A DNA stretch of 64,000 bases, taken from the NCBI GenBank assembly GCA_040391605.1, contig JBEBXK010000001.1, positions 124,001-188,000 on the forward strand, given 5' to 3'. Positions 45,868 through 54,555 of this stretch are shown in pieces. This DNA is from Vulgatibacter incomptus_A. Its GTDB lineage: Bacteria; Myxococcota; Myxococcia; Myxococcales; Vulgatibacteraceae. Numbering within the stretch: the first letter of the stretch is position 1; each line of letters starts with the position of its first letter. Below the pieces are notes generated by a model. The model saw nothing but the letters and a program-made list of their open reading frames with translations. It was not told the origin of the DNA and did not search any database. A program made the translations under genes and the position numbers.

Positions 45868-45930
45868 GAGTTCGTGGAGTTGAACATTGACTCCCTCCCC
45901 GTCGAAGGCGTGGGAACCTTTGGAAAGACT

Positions 45931-45984
45931 CTCGCGTACACCACGCGAGAGAGGATCGCCTCCGCTTGCGAGCGGGGGCTTTTT
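45931..45984 (+). terminator. Double-hairpin terminator after the small protein gene
   Basis: First stem CTCGCGT/ACGCGAG (45931-45949), second stem GCCTCCGC/GCGGGGGC (45958-45979) followed by TTTTT. Confidence 0.8.
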
Positions 45985-46040
45985 CATGCGCTGCACCCGC
46001 CGACCTGACGATGGGCCCTGGCAGCCTCCCATGACCCGGC

Positions 46041-46069
46041 TTGCCTGCCCGGTGCCAGATCGCTATGTT
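46041..46069 (+). promoter_or_regulatory. Sigma70-type promoter of eno
   Basis: TTGCCT (46041-46046), 17-bp spacer, TATGTT (46064-46069). Leader of about 65 bases to ATG 46140. Confidence 0.65.
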
Positions 46070-46139
46070 TTCGCCCTTTTCTGACCCTCCTTCCTTCCGA
46101 CGGGGGGTCGACTTTTTAAGGGAGCGAGGAGCCCAGCCA

Positions 46140-47429
46140 ATGGTCGACATCATCGATGTGCATGCACGTGAGATCCTGGACAGCCGCGGCAACCCCACTG
46201 TGGAGGTCGAGGTCGAGCTCTCCACCGGCGACAGGGGGCGGGCAGCCGTGCCATCCGGTGCGTCGACCGGCGCCCACGAGGCGGTAGAGCTTCGGGACGG
46301 CGACGGACACCGCTACCTCGGCAAGGGCGTCACCCAGGCAGTCGCCCACGTCAACGAGGAGATCCGGCCGGCGCTCCTGGGTATGGACGTGGAGGATCAG
46401 TCCGCCCTCGACGCGACCATGCTCGAGCTCGACGGCACCGCCAACAAGAGCAAGCTGGGCGCCAACGCGATCCTCGGGGTCTCCCTGGCCTCCGCGCGGG
46501 CCGCCTCCGTTGCCCTGGCCATGCCTCTGTATCGCTACGTCGGCGGCATGCGGGCCCGGACCCTCCCCGTCCCGATGATGAACATCCTCAACGGCGGCGC
46601 CCACGCCGACACCCGGGTGGACGTGCAGGAGTTCATGGTGATGCCCGTCGGCGCGTCGAGCTTCCGCGAGGGGCTGCGGTGGGGCGCCGAGATCTTCCAC
46701 GCGCTCAAGCAGGTGCTCAAGGGGCGCGGCCTCGCCACCGGCGTCGGCGACGAGGGCGGGTACGCCCCGGATCTCCCCTCCAACGAGGAAGCGCTCATCG
46801 TGGTGAGCGAGGCATGTGAGAAGGCCGGCTACAAACTCGGCGCGCAGGTGGTCCTCGCCCTCGACGTCGCCGCCAGTGAGTTCTACGACTCCAAGAAGGG
46901 CACCTATCAGCTCGCCGGCGAGGGCCGGGCGTTCGATCGCGCGGGCCTGGTCGAATGGTATGGCGATCTCTGCAGCCGTTACCCGATCGCCTCGATTGAG
47001 GACGGCTTCGCCGAGGACGATTGGGAGGGTTGGAAGCTCATGACCGAGCGGCTGGGCTCCAAGGTGCAGCTCGTCGGTGACGACCTCTTCGTCACCAACG
47101 TCGAGCGCCTCCGCCGGGGCATCGACGAAGGGATCGCCAACTCGATCCTGATCAAGGTCAATCAGATCGGCACCCTCACGGAGACCATCGACGCCGTGCG
47201 GATGGCCCACCACGCCGGCTTCACCTCGGTGATGAGCCATCGCTCCGGTGAGACCGAAGACACCACCATCGCCGACCTCGCGGTGGCGCTGGATTGCTCC
47301 ATGATCAAGACCGGCTCCGCCAGCCGCTCGGATCGGGTGGCCAAGTACAACCAGCTCCTCCGCATCGAGGAGGAGCTGGGAGCTTCCGCCCGCTACGCCG
47401 GCCGCGCCTGCTTCCCGCATCGGGGGTAG
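46140..47429 (+). CDS. eno: Enolase
   Basis: Converts 2-phosphoglycerate to phosphoenolpyruvate in glycolysis. At 429 residues it is full length. Key blocks: HAREILDSRGNPTVEVEV, the flexible loop GASTGAHEA, metal ligands in ALDVAASEF, IEDGFAEDDWEGW and GDDLFVTN, and catalytic Lys in ILIKVNQIGTLTET, then the SHRSGETEDTTIADLAVA signature. ATG 46140 begins the conserved N-terminus. It has its own promoter and converges on the sigma-factor gene with 14 bp between them. Confidence 0.98.
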   Translation: MVDIIDVHAREILDSRGNPTVEVEVELSTGDRGRAAVPSGASTGAHEAVELRDGDGHRYLGKGVTQAVAHVNEEIRPALLGMDVEDQSALDATMLELDGTANKSKLGANAILGVSLASARAASVALAMPLYRYVGGMRARTLPVPMMNILNGGAHADTRVDVQEFMVMPVGASSFREGLRWGAEIFHALKQVLKGRGLATGVGDEGGYAPDLPSNEEALIVVSEACEKAGYKLGAQVVLALDVAASEFYDSKKGTYQLAGEGRAFDRAGLVEWYGDLCSRYPIASIEDGFAEDDWEGWKLMTERLGSKVQLVGDDLFVTNVERLRRGIDEGIANSILIKVNQIGTLTETIDAVRMAHHAGFTSVMSHRSGETEDTTIADLAVALDCSMIKTGSASRSDRVAKYNQLLRIEEELGASARYAGRACFPHRG

Positions 47430-47443
47430 CGGGCGCCCGCCGC

Positions 47444-48361
47444 TCACATCATCGCCGCTGCGGCCTCCTGCGAGACCGCGATGGGCCCCACTCCCTCCGG
47501 CTCGATGTCGTCCATGAGCTGGACCAGCTCGTGCTTCAGCTTCTCCTTGGCGCGGATCTCGAGTTGCCTGGCGCGCTCCCGGGAGAAGCCGAAGTGCTCG
47601 CCCAGCTCCTTGAGCGTCATCGGCTTGTCGCTCATCACGCGCTTCTCGATGATGAAGCGCTCCCTGGGATCGAGGCGCATCAACGCCTGCTCCACCCGGC
47701 TGGTGATGATCTCCCGCTCCTCGGCGTCGGCGAGCTCCGAGTCCTGGCCCGCCTGGGTGTCGGCGACGAAGTCCACGTGGGTGTTGCCGCCGTCTTCCCC
47801 CATGGGCGCGTCGAGGGAGAGGTCGCGCCCCTCCATCCGCTGGGTCATCTCCTGGACCTCGGTGGGCTTCACCCGGAGCTTCTTGGCGATCTTCTTGGCG
47901 TCCTGGGACTCCTCGGTGCCCTGGAGCTTCTCGATCTCCCTCTTGGTGCGAGCCAGGGAGAAGAAGAGCTTCCGCTGCGCCTGGGTGGTCCCGAGCTTCA
48001 CCAGCGACCATGACTTGAGGATGTAGTTCTGGATGTACGCCCGGATCCACCAGACCGCGTAGGAGATCAGGCGGATCCCCTTGTCCGGATCGAACTTCTG
48101 CACGGCCTTCATCAGGCCGATGTTCCCCTCCTGGATCAGGTCGGCCATCCGGATGCCGTAGGAGCGGTATTCGTAGGAGACCTTGACCACGAAGCGCAGG
48201 TTCGCGGTCACCAGGCGGCTGGCTGCGTGGTCGTCCTCCTCGTTCCGAAACTTCCGGGCCAGGGCCTGCTCCTCCTCCTGGGTGAGGAGGGGATACTGGT
48301 TGATCTCCGAGAGGTACATCGCGAGCGAGCCCGCGGAAGACGGTAGGGTCGACAGCCTCAT
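47444..48361 (-). CDS. rpoH: RpoH-type (heat-shock) RNA polymerase sigma factor
   Basis: A 305-residue group 3 sigma factor. Region 2 (about 50-118) has the core-binding and -10 recognition sequences (LVTANLRFVVKVSYEYRSYGIRM split from DLIQEGNIGLMKAVQKFDP, SYAVWWIRAYIQ). The RpoH box QRKLFF (about 129-134) is diagnostic of sigma-32. Region 4.2 (LKELGEHFGFSRERARQLE) is intact. Myxobacteria have several such factors used in development, so this may be one of them and not the main heat-shock factor. GAGGAGAG precedes ATG 48361, itself next to two leader hairpins. Confidence 0.92.
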   Translation of the reverse strand: MRLSTLPSSAGSLAMYLSEINQYPLLTQEEEQALARKFRNEEDDHAASRLVTANLRFVVKVSYEYRSYGIRMADLIQEGNIGLMKAVQKFDPDKGIRLISYAVWWIRAYIQNYILKSWSLVKLGTTQAQRKLFFSLARTKREIEKLQGTEESQDAKKIAKKLRVKPTEVQEMTQRMEGRDLSLDAPMGEDGGNTHVDFVADTQAGQDSELADAEEREIITSRVEQALMRLDPRERFIIEKRVMSDKPMTLKELGEHFGFSRERARQLEIRAKEKLKHELVQLMDDIEPEGVGPIAVSQEAAAAMM

Positions 48362-48710
48362 GGAACTCTCCTCTGATCCCCGTTCGGGATCGGCCGGCAG
48401 TTGGCGCCCTCCCCGCGAGGGGCGCCTCGTACATCTCCCTCTCCTTCTGCGAATGGGGTGCCATGCACCCATCCTCGTGATCCCGCCTACATGCGCAGTT
48501 CGCACCCACACATGAGGACTTTAAAGCGGTAAGAACTACAGGGTTGGGACGCAAGGAGGGGCGGCCGAGCCAGCGAAGGCTGTAGAATGTACCGGGCAGG
48601 TGCGGGCCCGCCTGCCGCCTCCCCGAGGTCTTGGAGCCTTGAACGAACTCGCCCCCGTGGGGACGGGGGCGACTCTTTCCCCACGTTCAGGGGTCGATGG
48701 TTTCACAGGC
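48362..48710. other. rpoH leader and upstream region with hairpins
   Basis: On the minus strand the leader holds stem GATCCC/GGGATC (fwd 48375-48391) directly before the ribosome site, and stem GGCGCC/GGCGCC with inner pairing (fwd 48403-48426). Farther upstream, fwd 48650-48671 is a 9-bp stem CGCCCCCGT/ACGGGGGCG beside a partial repeat. No gene is seen. Confidence 0.45.
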
Positions 48711-48810
48711 TCTGCGAGCCGGGGCGAGCGAACGAAAGCAGGAGCCGCAGCGCGTAGCGCGCGTGAAAAAAACCGCCCTCACCTTTAGGGAGCGGTTACT
48801 TCACAGGCTC
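48711..48810 (-). repeat. Dispersed palindromic repeat downstream of the CBS gene
   Basis: Reverse-orientation copy: tail GAGCCGGGGCGAGCGAACG, then GCGTAGCGCGCGTGAAAAAAA, then the stem part ending TTCACAGGCTC. CACAGGCTC occurs at both ends. It begins 6 bp beyond the CBS gene stop and can act as its terminator. Confidence 0.75.
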
Positions 48811-48815
48811 CGATC

Positions 48816-50240
48816 CTACCAGCGGGACCAGAAGCTGCGACGGCTGGCGATCTGCTCGAGGGCCTCCTGCAGGGCGTAGTCCATCTCCGCCTCCCTCGCG
48901 ATATCGGTCATCGAGAGGATACCGAGGAGGCGGCCATCCTTCGCGGTCACCGGGAGACGGCGCACGTTCTCCTCACCCATGATTCGAACGACGTCCACCA
49001 GGCGGTCGTCCGGACCGCAGAGCTGCACGTCGCCGGTCATCACCTCCCGGCATTTCACGGACGAGGGATCACGCCCCTCCGCCAGGACGCGGACGGTGAG
49101 ATCCCGATCCGTGATCACCCCCATCACGTGGCCGTCGAGGACCACGGGGACGATTCCGGCGTCCTCCTCCCGCATCAGCCGCGCCGCCTCCCGCACCGGG
49201 ATCTCGGGGCCCACGACCTTGGGGTCGCTCGACATCAGATCGCGGACCATGGAGCCTTCCCGCTGCCACCGCCCGCCGCGCTCCGGCCGCCGCCAGCTCT
49301 CGTACTCCTCCTGCTCGCGGAGCATGTCGTCGAAGCTCATGGAGGTGGGGCGGATCCCCATCCGCTCCGACTCCCAACCGGCGGACTGGCCGGCGGCGCC
49401 CATCATCGAGCCGCTGCCGCTCAGGCCACCCGAGACGCCCGATGGGCGATAGGTCCCAGCGGGTCCAGGGCCCATCCCGCCGTAGGAGCCGCCGTACTCG
49501 CCGCCGCCGTAGCCTCCGTAGCCTCGCTCCCTTCGGAAGCCCTCGCCGCGATCCTCCTCGCCGCGGAAGCCCCTCCAATCCCCGCGTGAGCCACCTCCGA
49601 AGCCGCGGCCCCAATGGCCCCGGCCCCAATGGCCCCGGCCGTGGTGGCCTTCTTCGCGGTAGCCACCCTCGCCGCGGTAGCCGCCTTCGCCGCGGAAGAA
49701 GCGTCCGGCCCGGCCGCCCTCATGCCCACGGGCCTGATAGCCGCGGCCTGTCTCGCCGCGGAAGCGCGGGCCCTCGGAGCCATAGCCTCGGAAGCCCCGG
49801 CCGCCTCGGCCCTGGCCCTCGTAGCCGTAGTCCGGGAGCTCGCGGCCCTCGTAGCCGCGTCCCATGAAGGAGCGCCCGCCTTCGCTGCCGTATCCGTACT
49901 CCGGGGGCCAGAAGCTCCACGGCGGTGCCTCGCCACTCGAGCGGCGGTGCCGCCCGCCCCAGCGCCCCGGAAAGCGCTCGCCACGACGTGCGAACCAGGG
50001 GGGCATCTCCCCGGGCCGACCGAAATGACCCGACTCCTCGGAGCGCTGCCGCGCATTCCACATATGGCGTCGGTCGATCTCCTCCTCATCCGTCCGCAAG
50101 TCGAGGTCGCGCTGGGCCTCCTCCGGCCCCCAACTCCTCCATCCACCCTGGGACCTCATCCTCTGGTTCTCCTCCATATGCTCCTCCCGATCGCGGGCGC
50201 TCCCGTGCCCATTTCCTCTCGGCTCTTCCGTCCTGGCCAT
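48816..50240 (-). CDS. CBS-pair protein with a long Gly/Arg/Tyr-rich disordered region
   Basis: A 474-residue protein. The C-terminal 130 residues are two CBS domains (VRDLMSSDPKVVGPEIPVREAARLM, then CREVMTGDVQLCGPDDRLVDVVRIM), each with a GV/GILSMTDI-type nucleotide-binding loop (GVITDRDL, GILSMTDIA). CBS pairs sense adenine nucleotides. The region about 75-290 is RGG/RGY-type low complexity (RGYEGRELPDYGYEGQGRGG style, rich in G, R, Y, F, E), like RNA-binding or condensate-forming segments. The ATG at 50240 is chosen because AAGGAGG is 8 bases upstream; the ATG at 50246 is only 2 bases from it. Divergent from pabB. Confidence 0.85.
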   Translation of the reverse strand: MARTEEPRGNGHGSARDREEHMEENQRMRSQGGWRSWGPEEAQRDLDLRTDEEEIDRRHMWNARQRSEESGHFGRPGEMPPWFARRGERFPGRWGGRHRRSSGEAPPWSFWPPEYGYGSEGGRSFMGRGYEGRELPDYGYEGQGRGGRGFRGYGSEGPRFRGETGRGYQARGHEGGRAGRFFRGEGGYRGEGGYREEGHHGRGHWGRGHWGRGFGGGSRGDWRGFRGEEDRGEGFRRERGYGGYGGGEYGGSYGGMGPGPAGTYRPSGVSGGLSGSGSMMGAAGQSAGWESERMGIRPTSMSFDDMLREQEEYESWRRPERGGRWQREGSMVRDLMSSDPKVVGPEIPVREAARLMREEDAGIVPVVLDGHVMGVITDRDLTVRVLAEGRDPSSVKCREVMTGDVQLCGPDDRLVDVVRIMGEENVRRLPVTAKDGRLLGILSMTDIAREAEMDYALQEALEQIASRRSFWSRW

Positions 50241-50327
50241 CTTCATCGCCTCCTTCCCGGGACAAGCTAGGAGGCGCTTGCAGAATTCGCCCGGCATCGG
50301 GGGGGATCCGCGTATCCTCATCGGGTC

Positions 50328-52508
50328 GTGCTCGACCTCTACCTAGACGCGAGGGCGGCGGGGCTCCGGCCCGCGCTCCTCGACTCCGCCGGCGATCCAT
50401 CGCAAGACCAGCTCTCGCTCCTCGGGATCGGCCGCGCCCACACCCTCGAGGTCCGCGACGGACATAGCTGGCTCGACGGCGTCTGCATCGGCGGCCCCCT
50501 CGAGATCCTGCGGCGCCTGGAAGGCGGCCTGGGGGCGGGCCACTTCCCCGCCTGGATCGGCTTCTTCTCCTACGAGTTCTCGAGGCATCTGGGCCTGCCC
50601 ACCCGCGAGCCAGTGCCCGGCCTCCCTGACGCCGTCTTTCACTTCTACCCACAGGGGTACGCCTGGCGGGGCGGCGCGCTGATCGAGTCGCCTGCGTCGT
50701 CCTCCCCCTACGCCTCTCCGAGTTCGGTGAAGGTGGCTCCGTCCAGCCGCAACGGAGGGCGGGGCGCCAGGGGATCGGCGCCAGAGGCTCCTGCCCCGGC
50801 CAGCGCCGACCGCATCGGCGGAGCCTCCGGCCCGCGGGCGGCGATCGCTGGGCTCCCCGACATCAGGTTGGAGACCGACCTGCCCGATGGCGGATATCAG
50901 GATGGCGTGCGTCAGATCCGCGAGCGCATCCGCGCAGGCGAGGTCTATCAGGTCAACCTCTCGCAGCGCTTCCGCTTCCACGCGGCGGGCGTCGATCCGC
51001 TCCGCCTCTTCGAGAGGCTGCGCGCCATCAACCCCAGCCCCTACATGGGCCTGATGGAGGGCGAGGGCTGGGCCCTGGTCTCGGGGAGCCCCGAGCGACT
51101 CTTCGATTGCGGCGCGCCCGACGCATCGGGCTCCAGGCGGATCCGAGCCCGCCCCATCGCCGGGACCCGGCGCCGGGGCAGCGACGCCGCAGAGGACGAG
51201 GCCCTCGAACGAGAGCTGCGGAGCAGCCCCAAGGAGAAGGCCGAGCACGTGATGCTGGTCGATCTGCTCCGGAACGATCTGGCGCGATGTTGCGAGGCCG
51301 GCTCGGTGGAGGTGAACGAAGCCTTCACCGTCGAGCGATATTCGCATGTGATGCACCTGGTGTCGGAGGTCCAGGGCAGGAGCCGGCGGAGCCTCGCCGA
51401 GATCGTCGCCGCGATCTTCCCCGGCGGCACCATCACCGGGGCGCCGAAGGGCAGCGTGATGCAGGCCATCGCCGAGCTGGAGCCATCGCCGCGCGGCGCC
51501 TACACCGGGAGCCTCGGCTACGTATCGGGGAGGGGCGCCGACTTCAACATCCTGATCCGAAGCTTCGCCTTCGTCGGTGACGAGGCCAGCTTCTCCGGCG
51601 GCGGCGGGATCGTGATCGACAGCGAGGCCGGCGCCGAGTACGTGGAGGCTCGGACCAAGGCGGAGGCCCTCCTCCAGGCGCTGGGCCAGGGATCCGCGGG
51701 GAGGCCCCCCGAGCGGCCGCGGCTCGACTCGGAGTGGCGGCCTCCCAGGCCCGTCGGGCGACATCCGGCGCGGGTGCTCTTCGTCGAGAACCAGGACTCC
51801 TTCAGCTTCAACATCGTCGACTACCTGCGGATCCTCGGCGCCGAGGTCCAGGTGGTGGACGGCGGGACGGCGCCCGATCTCCAGGGAGGCCTCACCCACC
51901 TCGTGTTGGGGCCGGGCCCCGGCGAGCCCGTCACCGCGCGGCGGCTCCTCGATTGGACCCGGGCGGGGTTGGAGTCCGGGCTGCCGCTCCTGGGGATCTG
52001 CCTGGGCCATCAAGCCCTCGGCGTCGCCCTCGGCGCCGAGCTTCGTCGCTCACCGCGGCCGATCCACGGCGAGGTGGCCGACGTGCGCCACGAGGGGCGG
52101 GGGATCTTCGAAGGCCTCCCGAACCCCGCCGCCTTTGCCCGCTACCACTCCTTGTCGCTGGACCTCCTCCCTCCCGCCCTCGAGCGACACGCCTGGACCG
52201 ACGACGGGGTCTGCATGGCCATCGCCGACAACAGCGGTCGTAGCTGGGGCGTGCAATTCCATCCGGAGAGCATCCTCTCTCCCGGCGGCCTCCACCTCCT
52301 CGGCAACTTCCTCGCGCTGGACGCCGCCTCGCATCCGAGGCGAAATCACGGAGAGCCCATCGATGCGCCAGGCTCCCCTTCGAGCGCGGCGCGAGTCGAG
52401 GTAGGCGCAAAGCGTGGGAGGGAAGGAGCGCGATCCTCCCCATCGGGCCACGGCGGAGATCGGCCGGTCGTGTGCCGGCGTGAGGGGTGGGATGCAGGGG
52501 AGCGTTGA
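50328..52508 (+). CDS. pabB: Fused chorismate-binding component I and glutamine amidotransferase (aminodeoxychorismate or anthranilate synthase)
   Basis: A 726-residue fusion. Residues 1-455 are a PabB/TrpE-type component: KAEHVMLVDLLRNDL, VMHLVSEVQG and FPGGTITGAPKGSVMQ. Residues 480-675 are a class I glutaminase with LGICLGHQALG (Cys about 557) and WGVQFHPES (His). Glutaminase supplies ammonia for amination of chorismate. The next gene is PabC-like, so PABA/folate synthesis is favoured. However, the position that is Lys in E. coli PabB (PIKGT) is Ala here (PIAGTRRRG), as in TrpE and some PabB proteins. The linker at about 125-170 is Pro/Ser/Ala-rich, and 50 C-terminal residues are an unstructured tail. 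Confidence 0.88.
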   Translation: MLDLYLDARAAGLRPALLDSAGDPSQDQLSLLGIGRAHTLEVRDGHSWLDGVCIGGPLEILRRLEGGLGAGHFPAWIGFFSYEFSRHLGLPTREPVPGLPDAVFHFYPQGYAWRGGALIESPASSSPYASPSSVKVAPSSRNGGRGARGSAPEAPAPASADRIGGASGPRAAIAGLPDIRLETDLPDGGYQDGVRQIRERIRAGEVYQVNLSQRFRFHAAGVDPLRLFERLRAINPSPYMGLMEGEGWALVSGSPERLFDCGAPDASGSRRIRARPIAGTRRRGSDAAEDEALERELRSSPKEKAEHVMLVDLLRNDLARCCEAGSVEVNEAFTVERYSHVMHLVSEVQGRSRRSLAEIVAAIFPGGTITGAPKGSVMQAIAELEPSPRGAYTGSLGYVSGRGADFNILIRSFAFVGDEASFSGGGGIVIDSEAGAEYVEARTKAEALLQALGQGSAGRPPERPRLDSEWRPPRPVGRHPARVLFVENQDSFSFNIVDYLRILGAEVQVVDGGTAPDLQGGLTHLVLGPGPGEPVTARRLLDWTRAGLESGLPLLGICLGHQALGVALGAELRRSPRPIHGEVADVRHEGRGIFEGLPNPAAFARYHSLSLDLLPPALERHAWTDDGVCMAIADNSGRSWGVQFHPESILSPGGLHLLGNFLALDAASHPRRNHGEPIDAPGSPSSAARVEVGAKRGREGARSSPSGHGGDRPVVCRREGWDAGER

Positions 52509-53256
52509 GCCCGCCGAGCGTCTGCTGATCGATGGCGTCCCCGCCGAGGTGGTGCCCGTGGGGAGTTGGGCCCTCCACGGCGCCACCGTCTTCACCACCG
52601 TACGGGTCGAAGACGGCAGGCCACTCCTTTGGGACCGGCACCTGGCGCGACTCTCCCGTCACGCGGCCGCGCTGGGGATCGATCATCCGGGCGACGCCGC
52701 CCTGGAGCGCGATCTCGACGCGCTGCGGGAGACCGGCCCGAGGCTGCTCCTGCGCCTCACCCTGGGCCAGGGGATACGCCTCGCTGGTGCGCGAGTTCAC
52801 GTCCCGCCCCCTCGAACGGTCTATACGCAAGGAGTGAATGTCGTAGTCACTGGCGTCCGGGTCCACCCGGATCTCGCCGCCTACAAGACCGGGAGCTATC
52901 TGCCCTTTCTCCTCGCCAGGCGAGAGGCCGAGGCGGTGGGCGCCTTCGAGGCGTTGCTTCGGGACGCAGAGGGCCACGTGGTGGACGGTAGCCGCACCAG
53001 CCCCATCCTCTATCGCCGCGGCGGCCTCGACCTCCTCGCCGGGGGGCTCGAGGGGATCACCCGCGAGGCGGTCGCTCGGGAGGCGGAGCGGCTGGGGCTC
53101 ATGAGCCGGCGCCTCCACCTTGGTCCCTCGGAGATCGAGGCCGTGGGAGGCGAAGGCCAGCTCCTCCTGGCGGGCAGCGGGGTGGGCCTCGTCCCGGTGG
53201 GGCCACCGCTCGACGAGACGATCGAGGCGCTGATCGCTCGCTTCCGCCCCGGCTGA
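52492..53256 (+). CDS. pabC: Class IV aminotransferase / aminodeoxychorismate lyase (PabC-like)
   Basis: A 254-residue PLP enzyme of fold type IV. It likely releases pyruvate from aminodeoxychorismate to give p-aminobenzoate. The PLP Lys lies in AAYKTGSYLPFLLARREA. The usual Glu of the E-G-x-x-x-N motif is Asp here (VVDGSRTSPIL), a conservative change. ATG 52492 overlaps the end of the pabB fusion by 17 bp, so the two are translationally coupled. It could instead be a D-amino-acid or branched-chain aminotransferase, but context argues for PabC. Confidence 0.85.
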   Translation: MQGSVEPAERLLIDGVPAEVVPVGSWALHGATVFTTVRVEDGRPLLWDRHLARLSRHAAALGIDHPGDAALERDLDALRETGPRLLLRLTLGQGIRLAGARVHVPPPRTVYTQGVNVVVTGVRVHPDLAAYKTGSYLPFLLARREAEAVGAFEALLRDAEGHVVDGSRTSPILYRRGGLDLLAGGLEGITREAVAREAERLGLMSRRLHLGPSEIEAVGGEGQLLLAGSGVGLVPVGPPLDETIEALIARFRPG

Positions 53257-53319
53257 TCGCGAAGCCTCATCTTCCACACGGGCGGATGCACAACCTTTTG
53301 CCATCAGGGGGAAACGACG

Positions 53320-54288
53320 ATGGCGATGCGACCGACCTGGAAGGGTTCGATCAGCTTCGGGCTCGTGAACATCCCGGTGAGCCTCTACCTCGCGACGCAG
53401 AGCGAGAGGATCTCCTTCCACATGCTCCACGCCAAGGATCACGGCAGGGTTCGCTACAAGCGTGTCTGCGAGATCGATGGGGAGGAGGTCCCCTGGGGCG
53501 AGACCATCAAGGGCTACGAGTATGAGAAGGGCGCCTACCTCCCCATCGAGAACGAGGATCTGGAGTCGATCGACATCGGCATCGCCCACACCATCGACAT
53601 CCGCCAATTCGTCGAGGCGGCCGCGATCGAACCCGCCTTCTACGATCGTCCCTATTTCCTCGAGCCCGCCAGGGGAGGCGAGCGGGCCTACGCCCTGCTG
53701 CGCGAGGCCCTGATCCAGAGCGGCAAGGTGGGGATCGCCAGGATCGTCTTTCGAGATCGTGAGAGCCTCGCTTCGGTCCGCCCTCGTGGCGATGGCCTCG
53801 CCCTCGAGACGCTGCGCTTCGCCGCCGAGCTCCGCGACGACTCCAGCCTCAGGCATCCCAGCGGCGAGTCAGCCAGGATCTCGGCGCAGCAGCTCGAGCT
53901 GGCGCAGCTCCTCATCGATCGTCTCAGCGGACCCTGGGATCCCGCCGCCTATCAGGATCGCTACGACGAGGCGGTGGAGCGGATGATCGAACGCAAACTC
54001 GAGGGGCGGCCCGCACCGGAGGCGCCCGCCCGGGCGCCGCCGGGCCAGGTGATCGACCTCGCGAAGATCCTGCGACGGAGCCTGGAGAAGGAGGGGCAGG
54101 GCGCCGCAGCCGACGGGGGGCAGGGCGGGGAGCGGCGAACGGGGCCCAAGCCGCTTGGAGAGGCGCGCGCCGGCCCATCGCGAGAATCGCGGAAGGGCGT
54201 CCGCGCCGCGTCGCCCAAGCGATCGATCGGCGCCAGGCGCGGCGAGAACCCGGAGGGCAAGGGGAAGAAGGCGTCCAAGCCACGATGA
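53320..54288 (+). CDS. ku: Ku protein (non-homologous end joining)
   Basis: A 322-residue bacterial Ku that forms a ring on DNA ends. The family block is clear: RPTWKGSISFGLVNIPVSLYLAT at the start (split WKGSISFGLV...NIPV), then FHMLHAKDHGRVRYKRVCE and LEPARGGERAYALLREAL. Residues from about 235 are a Lys/Arg/Gly-rich tail that in other Ku proteins contacts DNA and the ligase LigD. No ligD is in the window. GGGGGAAACGACG precedes ATG 53320. Confidence 0.95.
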   Translation: MAMRPTWKGSISFGLVNIPVSLYLATQSERISFHMLHAKDHGRVRYKRVCEIDGEEVPWGETIKGYEYEKGAYLPIENEDLESIDIGIAHTIDIRQFVEAAAIEPAFYDRPYFLEPARGGERAYALLREALIQSGKVGIARIVFRDRESLASVRPRGDGLALETLRFAAELRDDSSLRHPSGESARISAQQLELAQLLIDRLSGPWDPAAYQDRYDEAVERMIERKLEGRPAPEAPARAPPGQVIDLAKILRRSLEKEGQGAAADGGQGGERRTGPKPLGEARAGPSRESRKGVRAASPKRSIGARRGENPEGKGKKASKPR

Positions 54289-54336
54289 CTCCTCCGCGCC
54301 GTGCGGGTTTCCCGGCTGGAACGTTCCTCCGCGTTC

Positions 54337-54450
54337 CGGACCCTGTGAAGAACGCAAGCTGGGCCAAGCTACGGGTGATCCTTTTCACGCACGCGACGCG
54401 CTACCGCTCCTCCCGCCGTTCGCTCGCAGCGTCCGTGAGCCTCTTCACTA
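54337..54450 (+). repeat. Degenerate dispersed repeat after ku
   Basis: CCCTGTGAAGAACGCAAGCT, TTTTCACGCACGCGACGCGCTACCG and CGTTCGCTCGC occur in family order. The stem is weakened and the tail is incomplete, so this is an old or damaged copy. Confidence 0.5.
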
Positions 54451-54555
54451 CCGCTCGGCGTCTCTCTCCGTAGCGCGCCGTCGTCGGAGGGCCATCCGCG
54501 GGGCGACACGGAGGGTTTACATTTTCCTCGCCTCCGGATCGCGTATCCTCCCCCC

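Noticed and set aside
46116..48554. An 812-codon minus-strand open frame spanning eno and rpoH
   Set aside because: It is antisense to enolase and out of frame with the sigma factor.
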